A stretch of 64,000 nucleotides of DNA from contig JAUSAB010000039.1 of NCBI GenBank assembly GCA_030653035.1, positions 1 to 64,000 of the forward strand, in the 5' to 3' direction. The position numbers and the translations under genes were made by a program. Numbering within the stretch: the first letter of the stretch is position 1; each line of letters opens with the position of its first letter. The DNA is from Desulfocapsaceae bacterium. Its GTDB lineage: Bacteria; Desulfobacterota; Desulfobulbia; Desulfobulbales; Desulfocapsaceae. This document shows positions 45,439-53,538 of the stretch, in pieces. The notes beneath the pieces were generated by a model. The model did no database searches. It was not told where the DNA came from and saw only the letters and a program-made list of their open reading frames with translations.

Positions 45439-46638
45439 ATGGATACATTTCTGGCAAGACAACCCATCTTTGACCGCAATCGTCATATTTACGGGTATGA
45501 ATTACTCTTTCGTGCCGATGAGGCCAATATTTTTCCGCAGATTGATGGCGATGTTGCCACCTCAAAACTGCTCTCATCGACCTTTTTCACCGTGGGCATT
45601 GAGGAAATAACCGGAGGTCGCAAGGCCTTTGTAAATTTCACCAAGCAATTACTGCTGCAAGGAGTAGCCCATATGTTTCATCCAGGCACCTTCGTGATAG
45701 AGATCCTTGAAGATGTCTTTCCTGTCGCTGAAGTGCTTGAGGCCTGCAAAAAACTTCGTACCAAGGGTTATGACATCGCCCTTGATGATTTCACCTGCAC
45801 TTCTCAAACAGAGTGTTTCCTGGAATATGCCACCATTATCAAGATTGATTTCAGGGTAACTTCCCTCGCTGAGATCAAGGATATTCTCCACCGGTTCAGC
45901 CTTCATCCCTGTTCCTTTCTGGCTGAGAAAGTTGAGACAAACGAGGAGTTTAGTCAGGCCAAGGAGTTGGGATTCCATTATTTTCAGGGTCATTTTTTCG
46001 CTCGACCCGAGATGATGAAGCGACAAGATATCTCGCCTGTAAAACATCATATCCTGCAGCTCCTGATCAGGATTTTTCAGGAAGATTGCACGATAACCGA
46101 TCTTGAGCAAATTATTTCCCGAGATGTCTCCTTGAGTTACAAACTGCTGAAGTATATTAACTCCGCCCATTTCGCCCGAATCACCCCTCTTTCATCAATA
46201 AGGCAAGGCATTGCCTATCTCGGCATGAACGAAATCAGGGCCTTTGTCACCATCATCGCCACCAGTAACCTCTGCCAGGATAAACCTAATGAACTTTTAC
46301 GAACCTCAGTCATCCGCGCCCGGTTTCTGGAACACATCGCGACAGAACTCCTGAGGAACAAAGAAGAGTTGTTCATGCTGGGCCTTTTTTCCCTGATTGA
46401 TGCCATACTTAACAACCCGATGGCAGAGCTCACCCAGCGTCTGAACCTCAATGAAAGACTTCAGGAGGCATTAGTCAAAAGAGCCGGGGAGCTGTTTATC
46501 TATCTGGAAATGATCGAATTATACGAAACAGGCCAATGGGAACGACTGGACGTCCTGAAACAGAAAGCAGGAATTGCCGAGGGACGAATAGCCATTTTTT
46601 ATCTTGAGGCCGTTAGCTGGACGGACAGATTTTCCTGA
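45439..46638 (+). CDS. EAL-HDOD signalling protein (YuxH-type)
   Basis: The 399-residue protein has a degenerate EAL domain (about 1-195): the signature is GYELLFR and the metal-binding acidic residues appear only in part, so c-di-GMP hydrolysis is doubtful. The HDOD domain (about 205-390) reads ILQLLIRIFQEDCTITDLEQIISRDVSLSYKLLKYINSA. The combination is typical of YuxH/CdgJ-like regulators of motility or surface behaviour. No partner is apparent nearby. Confidence 0.9.
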   Translation: MDTFLARQPIFDRNRHIYGYELLFRADEANIFPQIDGDVATSKLLSSTFFTVGIEEITGGRKAFVNFTKQLLLQGVAHMFHPGTFVIEILEDVFPVAEVLEACKKLRTKGYDIALDDFTCTSQTECFLEYATIIKIDFRVTSLAEIKDILHRFSLHPCSFLAEKVETNEEFSQAKELGFHYFQGHFFARPEMMKRQDISPVKHHILQLLIRIFQEDCTITDLEQIISRDVSLSYKLLKYINSAHFARITPLSSIRQGIAYLGMNEIRAFVTIIATSNLCQDKPNELLRTSVIRARFLEHIATELLRNKEELFMLGLFSLIDAILNNPMAELTQRLNLNERLQEALVKRAGELFIYLEMIELYETGQWERLDVLKQKAGIAEGRIAIFYLEAVSWTDRFS

Positions 46639-46745
46639 ATAAATTTACAGTGCCATCTCTGTGGAATAATCCAAGACGAAGATCTTGCGAAAAATGTGGA
46701 ATTCGTCGAACAATCAAAAAAAATTGGCAAGAGGAGGAACAATTC

Positions 46746-47027
46746 ATGTTAATGCGTTTTTTTCTGAATGAACCCAATGGCAAGGCCTGAGGCCATTTTC
46801 TGGAGATGATGCCCAGGTTGGGTGCCAAATACAATATCACCATTGAGACCATTTCAAAACCCAGGGCCGAATACCAGACCGATGCCTGGTTTGAGCAGGA
46901 TCTTCCTGTGGCCCCGGCGGTCATGGTGGAAAACGAGATTGTGGTCGAAGGGGCAGATGTATCCATGGATACGGTAGAGGCATGCATCTGCCGCCACTTG
47001 GGAGTACCGGGCCCGAAAGAGGCATAA
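46746..47027 (+). CDS. Small thioredoxin-fold selenoprotein (UGHF motif), 93 residues
   Basis: A strong GAGGAGG site precedes ATG 46746. The frame reads MLMRFFLNEPNGKA, an in-frame UGA at 46788-46790 (codon 15), then GHFLEMMPRLGAKYNITIETISK.. to a TAA at 47025-47027. The beta-alpha-beta start, the cis-Pro-like LPVAPAVMVENEIVVEG and a C-terminal helix with CxC (EACICRHLG) are thioredoxin/glutaredoxin-like. The UGA falls where the active-site Cys should be, so it is read as selenocysteine. A candidate SECIS hairpin is at 46811-46823. Without read-through only a 73-residue fragment from 46806 would be called. The physiological role is unknown. Confidence 0.86.
46811..46823 (+). promoter_or_regulatory. 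Candidate SECIS element of selenoprotein 1
   Basis: GCCCA pairs with TGGGT around a GGT loop whose first base lies about 25 bases after the UGA. The loop contains the G-U dinucleotide typical of SelB recognition. The stem is short and the fold needs testing. Confidence 0.5.
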
Positions 47028-47058
47028 CAAAAACAGACCGAAAAGGATGAAGAATATC

Positions 47059-47325
47059 ATGATCGAGATGATTCTGTTTCACAGCGGCAACCCTGCTTGA
47101 GGGACATGCCAGAAGGCCACAGGTGTGGCCAGGGCCATGCAGGAAAAGTTCAAAGACCAGCTTAACCTGCACATTCATACCACGGATTCACCCGAGGCAG
47201 CAACCTACTCTCTGATGGGATCAACCAATATATTTATCAATCAGCAATGGGTTCCTCTGGATGTGGCCACATCCAAGGAAAAGATGATTGAATATATTGA
47301 AAATCTGCTGGGCCAAAAATCTTAA
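47059..47325 (+). CDS. Small thioredoxin-fold selenoprotein with UGTC motif, 88 residues
   Basis: The frame starts at ATG 47059 (MIEMILFHSGNPA), meets UGA at 47098-47100 (codon 14), and continues GTCQKATGVARAMQEKF.. to the TAA at 47325. UGA followed by G-T-C gives a U-x-x-C redox centre at the end of the first beta-strand, as in thioredoxins. The remaining sequence keeps the fold (LNLHIHTTDSPEAATYSLMGSTNIFINQQWVPLDVATS). A well-formed SECIS-like hairpin follows the UGA. The gene begins 31 bases after selenoprotein 1, so they share an operon. A non-Sec reading would start at GTG 47125 and lose the active site. Confidence 0.9.
47115..47130 (+). promoter_or_regulatory. SECIS element of selenoprotein 2
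   Basis: GGCCAC (47115-47120) pairs perfectly with GTGGCC (47125-47130) around an AGGT loop. The loop starts 21 bases after the UGA. A six-pair stem with an AGGU-type loop is very close to the classic E. coli fdhF SECIS (loop AGGUCU), so the UGA very likely specifies selenocysteine. Confidence 0.8.
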
Positions 47326-47434
47326 TAACAACTCGCCAGATAATAAACCAGCCAGGTTGGACACACCTTCAGATGTGTCCAACCTGTACCATGCTGACAA
47401 CATGACGAAGAGCGCCAGCAATCGGTCATAATCT

Positions 47435-48430
47435 TCAGGAGGCCTGCTCCAGGGCCACCGCCACCGAGACCGAGGCGCCGACCATGGGGTTGTTGCCCAT
47501 ACCGATAAGGCCCATCATCTCCACATGGGCGGGGACCGAAGATGATCCGGCAAACTGGGCGTCCGAATGCATCCTCCCCATGGTGTCGGTCATGCCGTAC
47601 GAGGCAGGGCCGGCACCCATATTATCGGGATGCAGGGTACGTCCGGTGCCGCCGCCGGAGGCCACCGAAAAATATTTCTTGCCCTGTTGAACACACTCTT
47701 TCTTGTAAGTCCCGGCCACCGGATGCTGAAAGCGGGTGGGATTGGTGGAATTCCCGGTAATAGAGACATCCACCCCTTCCAGATGGTTGATGGCCACCCC
47801 TTCACGCACATCGTCGGCGCCATAGCAGCGCACCGCCCCCCGTTCTCCCAGCGAATACGCCTTCTCCTTAACCACGGTCAGTTTACTGCTGGCATAGTCA
47901 AAGGAGGTCTCCACATGGGTAAAGCCGTTGATCCGTGCAATGATCTGGGCCGCGTCCTTACCCAGCCCGTTGAGGATCACCCGCAGCGGCTCCTTGCGGA
48001 CCCGGTTGGCTGATCTGGCAAGACCAATGGCCCCTTCCGCCGCGGCAAAGGACTCATGGCCGGCAATAAAGGCAAAACATCTGGTCTCTTCGCGCAGCAG
48101 CATGGAGGCCAGATTGCCATGACCAATACCCACCTGCCGATGATCGGCCACCGATCCGGGAATACAGAAGGCCTGCAACCCTTCACCCAAGGTCGCGGCA
48201 ATATCCACCGCCCGTTTCTCACCTTTTTTAATGGCAATGGCCGCACCCAGGATATAGGCCCAACAAGCATTTTCAAAACAGATGGGCTGGATCTTTTTTA
48301 CCAGCGCCGCCACATCGACGCCATAGGCATCACACACTTCTTTAGCCTCTTCCAGGCTCTTCATCCCATATTTTGCAAGAACAGGAGTAATCTGATCTAT
48401 CCGCCGGTCATAACTTTCAAACAGTGCCAT
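47435..48430 (-). CDS. GGGtGRT-domain protein
   Basis: The 331-residue protein contains the name-giving GGGTGRT (SVASGGGTGRTLHPDN, about 262-276) of a small conserved family of unknown function found in anaerobes. Other conserved parts are CFENACWAYILGAAIAIKKGEKRA, GIGHGNLASMLLREETRCFAFIAGHESFAAAEGAIGLA and GLIGMGNNPMVGASVSVAVALEQ. No signal peptide or membrane segment is present. It is encoded 11 bases after a NifU-like scaffold gene, the usual pairing of this family, which suggests a metal- or Fe-S-related role. It converges with the selenoprotein pair. Confidence 0.87.
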   Translation of the reverse strand: MALFESYDRRIDQITPVLAKYGMKSLEEAKEVCDAYGVDVAALVKKIQPICFENACWAYILGAAIAIKKGEKRAVDIAATLGEGLQAFCIPGSVADHRQVGIGHGNLASMLLREETRCFAFIAGHESFAAAEGAIGLARSANRVRKEPLRVILNGLGKDAAQIIARINGFTHVETSFDYASSKLTVVKEKAYSLGERGAVRCYGADDVREGVAINHLEGVDVSITGNSTNPTRFQHPVAGTYKKECVQQGKKYFSVASGGGTGRTLHPDNMGAGPASYGMTDTMGRMHSDAQFAGSSSVPAHVEMMGLIGMGNNPMVGASVSVAVALEQAS

Positions 48431-48441
48431 GGTCCTCCTCC

Positions 48442-49134
48442 TTATTCCTTTCTGGGGTCAATTTTTTTAACGGCCTGATCAAAACGGCCATAGGTACCGG
48501 TGGCATCCGCCAACGCCTGAGCAGGCTCCACGCCCTTTTTGATCGCATCCATCATCCGCCCCAAATGGACAAACTTGTAGCCGATGATCTCATCGTCGCC
48601 ATCAAGGGCCAGTTCCAGCACGTAGCCTTCGGTCACCTCAAGATAACGGGGACCTTTGACGCGGGTGCCATAAGTGGTACCGCACACCGAACGCAGTCCC
48701 TTGCCCAGATCCTCAAGTCCGGCGCCAATAGGCAGTCCACCTTCGGAAAAAGCGGACTGGCTGCGGCCGTAAACGATCTGCAGAAAGAGCTCGCGCATGG
48801 CCGTGTTGATGGCGTCACAAACCAGATCCGTATTCAGGGCCTCGAGAATGGTCTTGCCCGGCAGGATCTCGGAGGCCATGGCCGCCGAGTGGGTCATGCC
48901 AGTGCAGCCGATGGTCTCGATCAGGGCCTCTTCAATGATCCCGTCCTTAATATTCAAGGTCAGCTTGCAGGCGCCCTGCTGCGGCGCGCACCAGCCAACC
49001 CCGTGGGTCAGCCCTTTAATGTCCTTGATCTCGCGGGCCTTGGTCCACCCGCCTTCCTGCGGGATGGGCGCGGCCCCGTGACACGCGCCCTGGGCCACCG
49101 GACACATCTTTTGTACTTCAGAAGAGTATTGCAT
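48442..49134 (-). CDS. NifU/IscU-like Fe-S scaffold-type protein
   Basis: The 230-residue protein resembles the N-terminal domain of NifU: KDGIIEEALIETIGCTGMTHSAAMASEILPGKTILEAL contains the scaffold Cys and the following helix. Extra cysteines are in the N-terminal part (MCPVAQGACHGAAP, GWCAPQQGACKL). The longer C-terminal region (GYVLELALDGDDEIIGYKFVHLGRMMDAIKKG) is specific to homologues paired with GGGtGRT proteins. It probably binds Fe-S or another metal; dedicated assembly versus enzymatic function is unresolved. Confidence 0.82.
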   Translation of the reverse strand: MQYSSEVQKMCPVAQGACHGAAPIPQEGGWTKAREIKDIKGLTHGVGWCAPQQGACKLTLNIKDGIIEEALIETIGCTGMTHSAAMASEILPGKTILEALNTDLVCDAINTAMRELFLQIVYGRSQSAFSEGGLPIGAGLEDLGKGLRSVCGTTYGTRVKGPRYLEVTEGYVLELALDGDDEIIGYKFVHLGRMMDAIKKGVEPAQALADATGTYGRFDQAVKKIDPRKE

Positions 49135-49249
49135 ACTATGCTCCTATGAGGGGTTTATTAAAAAATAACAGGATAAAATTGAAAATTGAGAGGGAAAAAC
49201 AATGGCGCTCTGACCAATATTGTTTTTCTAACTGTTGACTATTGCCGCT

Positions 49250-49882
49250 CTATCCTTTTCTGCCGGTAAGCAGAAAGACTGGATAGGTCCGTTCCACTCC
49301 AGCGTCATTGGTCTTGATGAGGGAATGGATCTCTTGAACCGCCACCTGATGCAAACCAAGGTTCGTCAAGGTTTTGGCCAGATCTTCCGGATTGAACCCA
49401 TGATGCATGACCCCATCGGCCTCTGCGTCATGGAAAGAACCATCCTCTGTTTGCAGGTCAGCCACGGCCAGATAGCCGCCATCAACCAGCAGATCACAGA
49501 AGCGGGCCAACAGATGGTCGACCTCCTTGATATGGTGCAGGGTCATGGCACAGAAGATCAGGTCAAACCTGCCGGTCAGGGATTCCTGCGACAGATCTAG
49601 GCGCAACGGGGTCACATTGGTGATCTGTTCGCTCTTGATCTTCTGGGTCAGCACCTCAAGCATTCCGGTTGAGGTATCCACAGCAGTCAGCGTTGCCAAC
49701 TGTGGCGCCAACGCCAGTCCCACCAGTCCTGTGCCGCAGCCGTACTCGAGTGCGGTCATTTTTTTATGCAGCGGCAAGGTACTGCTGATCGCAGCCGCGA
49801 TCTTGGCCGCCATTTCAACCCGACGCTGTTTCTGATCCCAGCCAGCCGCAGCCTTATCAAAATGTTTTCCACTCATGGGCAT
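49250..49882 (-). CDS. Class I SAM-dependent methyltransferase
   Basis: The 210-residue enzyme has motif I ALEYGCGTGLVGLALA (about 45-60), followed by LTAVDTSTGMLEVL and DLIFCAMTLHHIKEVDHLL. It belongs to the UbiE-like/Methyltransf_11 group acting on small molecules. The N-terminus FDKAAAGWD is the usual start of this group. It lies 47 bases downstream of the M16 protease gene on the same strand. The substrate is unknown. Confidence 0.85.
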   Translation of the reverse strand: MPMSGKHFDKAAAGWDQKQRRVEMAAKIAAAISSTLPLHKKMTALEYGCGTGLVGLALAPQLATLTAVDTSTGMLEVLTQKIKSEQITNVTPLRLDLSQESLTGRFDLIFCAMTLHHIKEVDHLLARFCDLLVDGGYLAVADLQTEDGSFHDAEADGVMHHGFNPEDLAKTLTNLGLHQVAVQEIHSLIKTNDAGVERTYPVFLLTGRKG

Positions 49883-49929
49883 GTCCTGTTATCTTATGAT
49901 TAACTTTGTACAACACTTTCAAAGATTCT

Positions 49930-52851
49930 TTACAATTCGCTGATCCGTTCAAACAGGTCCCGGTCTTTCTCAATCTTGCCGCGATTACCGATAATAACCC
50001 GGTGGGAGCCGGACAGCATCCGGGTAAAGGCCAGGGCAAAGGCCTGCATATCGGCAACCCGGGTAGTAATGATCTCTTCAATACGCTGCTGCTTATGGGC
50101 AGGTGTAATCCCGCTCAGGAATTCATTTCTGGCAGTCGCCCCTTTGGCGGCAGCACTCTGAAGCGGATCAAAGTTCCCGTAGGTGCCGATCACCAGCTGT
50201 TCCAGCGCCTTATCTGAAAGTTGCATGGCGGAGATCATTGCGGGGATGGCGGCATAGCTGTCGTAGGTCTTGCGGACCTGAGGGTCCCGATAACTGACAA
50301 ACCCCAGATTTCCAGTGATATGACTGAACTGGATGAAGCAACCATAGGCCCCACCCATCTGCCGTACCGTGTTCCACAGATAGTCCCGGGAGAGATAGTT
50401 TTTCAGGACCTCAAAATGACCATTATAGCCCGCACCGTTTGGCAAAAGGGAACCGGCCTGCACCGCAAAGACAATCTCGGCCGAGGTAATCAACGCCTCA
50501 TGGGCCGGCAGATCCGGCAGGGTCAGGATCTGTCTGACAACAGGGGTGTTGGGCAGAGCCGTCACCAGGGCAGCCCCATGGCGGGAAAAGGCCTCGATTT
50601 CTTCAGAGTCGGCAGTGATGGCCAGGATCAGGTTGTTGCGATTGAAAACAAGGGTGGCCAACTCCTGCAGGGCAGCCAGGAAGGCCTCTTCCATCTGCGG
50701 GTAATTCTGATCCAGCTCTTTTTCCGCCCGATACGAGGTAATACCTGAGATCATCTCATTGTATGCCCCGGCAGGACCAAGATGGGCAAAGGCCCGCGAG
50801 GCCGCCAGACTGTAGCCTTCACTCTGGGCGCTGTGTTCTGACCAGGCAACTTCGCGGTGCACGATCTCCTGAATGTGCGCTCTATCATTCAAAGAAAGTT
50901 CGGTAAAGATCTCGGTCATCAGGTGTAGCGCCCGTTCCTGGTATTCCGGCAGACACTTCATCTGAAACCAGAGAACGGGCCGCACCAGCTCGGAACTTCC
51001 CACCTTGCTATAGCTGTTAAAGGAGTGCGAGAAGTCACCGGTACAGGTGCCCAGCTCCCGGGCCAGATGCATGAAATCCATCTTCCTGGTGCCGATTTCG
51101 GTGACAATAGTGGCAAAAAGGTCCAACCAGAGCAGAAGCCGGGAAGGGACTGCCGAGACATCATAGCCCATATCCACATAGGAGATATGCTCGGTAGCAA
51201 GGGTGCTGACTAGCACCTGCATCCCCCCAAACATCTCGGTGGGCTGCACCGCATGAAAGGAAAGGTGCGAATCCAGGTCGCAGTGGCTCAGTTGCGGCAG
51301 CAGAGCAAGGGTTTCAGGACTATTGGGCGTCTGTTGCTGTTGCCGCAGTTCAGCGGTTCTGGAGATCAGTTCCTGCCGCTGGGCTCCAGTCAAGGTCGCC
51401 GCGTACGTCTCCAGCCGTTTGGTCTCCTCATCTTGGGTCTGGGCCAGCTTGGAAGGATCAGGGATCAGGGTGACCACCACGGTGGCCTTGTTTTCCAGAA
51501 GATAGCGCTCAATTAACTCCTCAAAATACCGTTCCTCCAGCGCCTTGTGGCGAATGGTACGGAACAGCTCTTCGATCTCCAGGGACTCAAAGGGATCAGT
51601 GCCATACTTGAGGGCAGGCATGGCCTTGCCGATCAGATCCAGACCGCGCTGGGCCTTGCTCGATTCTTCCCGCACCGAAAATTCATATTTATTCAGTTCA
51701 GAGAGCAACAGATCGCGATCAAGGCCCGATTTCACCATCTCCCGCAAGGTCTCGTTATACAGGGACAGAAAGGGATCTCGTTTATCAGGATCACTGCCGA
51801 CCAGATAGGTGACCATAAAGGTCTTGAAACTTGAGGTACAGAGATAGAGACCGCCAAAGTCCTTACAGAGGCCACTGGAGACGATCTTGTTTTTCAGGGG
51901 AGAGGCATCTGAATTGTAGAGGATCCCGGCAATAACCTGAAAAGCGGCGTTTTCCTGACGATTAAGCACCGTGGAGACCGCCTGGCCCACGGCCAGAAAG
52001 GTCTTGGCCGCAGTATCTGCCGATTCTACACCGTAGCGATCTTCAATAAAGGTGATCTGATCAATATCCCGCCCCGCCTCAACCTTGATCCTGGCCTCTG
52101 CTGCCGGGAAGGCCTTCAGGAAATGATCCTGAAGATAGCGGAGTTCATCGGCAAGCGGCGCATCCCCGTAGACAAAGAAAGTGCTGTTGGAGGGATGATA
52201 ATGTTCCTTATGAAAGGCGCAAAAGGCCTCATAAGAGAGATCCGGAATATTCTTCGGATCACCGCCGGACTCATGGGCATAGGTGGAACCGGGCATGAGT
52301 CCGCCAAAGATATGATGAAAAAGGAGACGGATCGGGTCGGAAAAGGCACCCTTCATCTCGTTATAGACTACCCCCTGAAACTCCAGCTCCCCCTTCTCTT
52401 CTTCCTGATGGTAATGCCAGCCCTCCTGTTCAAAGGTGGAGCGGCTGAGCAGCGGGTTGAAGACCACGTCGCAATACACATCCATGATATTGAAGTATTC
52501 CTTCAGATTGCGGGTGGCGAAGGGATAATAGGTGATATCCGATCCGGTCATGGCATTCAAAAAGGTCATGAGCCCGCCCTTGTGGATCTCGCCGAAGACA
52601 TCATTGACCGGATATTTCTTTGATCCCATCAGCACCGAATGTTCGAGGATATGGGCCACGCCGGTGGAATCCGTGGGACTGGTATTAAAGGCAGCAGCAA
52701 AGGTCTTGTTGGGATCGCTGTTTTTGATGGCAAGCAAGGGGCAGCCCAAGATATCATGCTCAAAGAGATAGACATCGGACCCAATTTCCGCAATATGCGC
52801 GTGTCGTTTCAGGGTAAAAGTAGAATAAGATTGTCCAGGGATAAAAGGCAT
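49930..52851 (-). CDS. M16C (PreP/insulinase-type) metalloprotease
   Basis: The 973-residue zinc protease has the inverted HxxEH motif HILEH at 67-71 (GVAHILEHSVLMGSKKYPVNDVF) and a downstream Glu ligand in the GVVYNEMKGAFSDP segment. The length and the PIRLLFHHIFGGLMPGSTYAHESGGDP block match the single-chain presequence-protease clan with two halves forming a closed chamber. It would degrade unfolded peptides up to about 65 residues. No signal peptide is present, so it is probably cytosolic. The gene follows dtd by 24 bases. Confidence 0.94.
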   Translation of the reverse strand: MPFIPGQSYSTFTLKRHAHIAEIGSDVYLFEHDILGCPLLAIKNSDPNKTFAAAFNTSPTDSTGVAHILEHSVLMGSKKYPVNDVFGEIHKGGLMTFLNAMTGSDITYYPFATRNLKEYFNIMDVYCDVVFNPLLSRSTFEQEGWHYHQEEEKGELEFQGVVYNEMKGAFSDPIRLLFHHIFGGLMPGSTYAHESGGDPKNIPDLSYEAFCAFHKEHYHPSNSTFFVYGDAPLADELRYLQDHFLKAFPAAEARIKVEAGRDIDQITFIEDRYGVESADTAAKTFLAVGQAVSTVLNRQENAAFQVIAGILYNSDASPLKNKIVSSGLCKDFGGLYLCTSSFKTFMVTYLVGSDPDKRDPFLSLYNETLREMVKSGLDRDLLLSELNKYEFSVREESSKAQRGLDLIGKAMPALKYGTDPFESLEIEELFRTIRHKALEERYFEELIERYLLENKATVVVTLIPDPSKLAQTQDEETKRLETYAATLTGAQRQELISRTAELRQQQQTPNSPETLALLPQLSHCDLDSHLSFHAVQPTEMFGGMQVLVSTLATEHISYVDMGYDVSAVPSRLLLWLDLFATIVTEIGTRKMDFMHLARELGTCTGDFSHSFNSYSKVGSSELVRPVLWFQMKCLPEYQERALHLMTEIFTELSLNDRAHIQEIVHREVAWSEHSAQSEGYSLAASRAFAHLGPAGAYNEMISGITSYRAEKELDQNYPQMEEAFLAALQELATLVFNRNNLILAITADSEEIEAFSRHGAALVTALPNTPVVRQILTLPDLPAHEALITSAEIVFAVQAGSLLPNGAGYNGHFEVLKNYLSRDYLWNTVRQMGGAYGCFIQFSHITGNLGFVSYRDPQVRKTYDSYAAIPAMISAMQLSDKALEQLVIGTYGNFDPLQSAAAKGATARNEFLSGITPAHKQQRIEEIITTRVADMQAFALAFTRMLSGSHRVIIGNRGKIEKDRDLFERISEL

Positions 52852-52875
52852 GAGAATATATGAGAATGAAGAATG

Positions 52876-53325
52876 TTAGAACATCTTTGCTGAATCCAGA
52901 AGCAGGGTGACCGGTCCGTCATTCACCAGTTCCACTGCCATTGTTGCCTGAAAACGACCCGTTGCCGTCTGAATACCATGGTGTTGCACGGCCTTGATAA
53001 ACTGTTCATACAGGGCTTCTGCCTGATCAGGCCTGGCCGCCTGCGAATACCCCGGCCGGCGCCCCTTGCGACAATCTCCATAGAGAGTGAACTGAGAGAT
53101 AATAAGCATGGCTCCACCGGTGTCGAGCAGGGAACGATTCATTTTCCCTTCCGCGTCCTCAAAAATCCGCAAATAAACTATTTTGTCAACCAGCCAGTCC
53201 AGGTCTGCTTGCTGGTCCTCTCGATGGATACCAAGCAGGACAACCAGCCCCTGGCCAATGGCCCCAACTTGTTCCTGGTCAACGGTGACCGCTGCCCGAC
53301 TGACCCGTTGAATAACTGCGCGCAT
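52876..53325 (-). CDS. dtd: D-aminoacyl-tRNA deacylase
   Basis: Dtd hydrolyses D-aminoacyl-tRNAs and mischarged Gly-tRNA-Ala. The 149-residue length is standard. [38 protein letters not shown] starts the protein, the [23 protein letters not shown] signature (about 78-100) follows, and the C-terminal [23 protein letters not shown] contains the Gly-cisPro-equivalent region. It heads the minus-strand run with the M16 protease and the methyltransferase. Confidence 0.96.
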   Translation of the reverse strand: MRAVIQRVSRAAVTVDQEQVGAIGQGLVVLLGIHREDQQADLDWLVDKIVYLRIFEDAEGKMNRSLLDTGGAMLIISQFTLYGDCRKGRRPGYSQAARPDQAEALYEQFIKAVQHHGIQTATGRFQATMAVELVNDGPVTLLLDSAKMF

Positions 53326-53538
53326 ATTCCTGCCTCCGATACCAATGTCAAATCACGCGCCCCACTGTACCCACAAACCAAAGAGGGTGTCAACTGGCTT
53401 GCAAGAGAAAGAGCACCATTTTACAAGACTCTTAAAAATTGATGGAGAACGAAGGGGAATCTGCTATCATAGGGTTTTATTGTCTATCTCTCACAGAGCA
53501 GTCCCGAAAGAATCTGAATCAAACCCAATTGAAAGAAA

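Noticed and set aside
46806-47325. Reading the region as two short ordinary genes starting at 46806 and 47125
   Set aside because: These starts lack ribosome-binding sites and remove the first strand and active site of each fold; the upstream starts with in-frame UGA and SECIS-like hairpins explain the sequence better.
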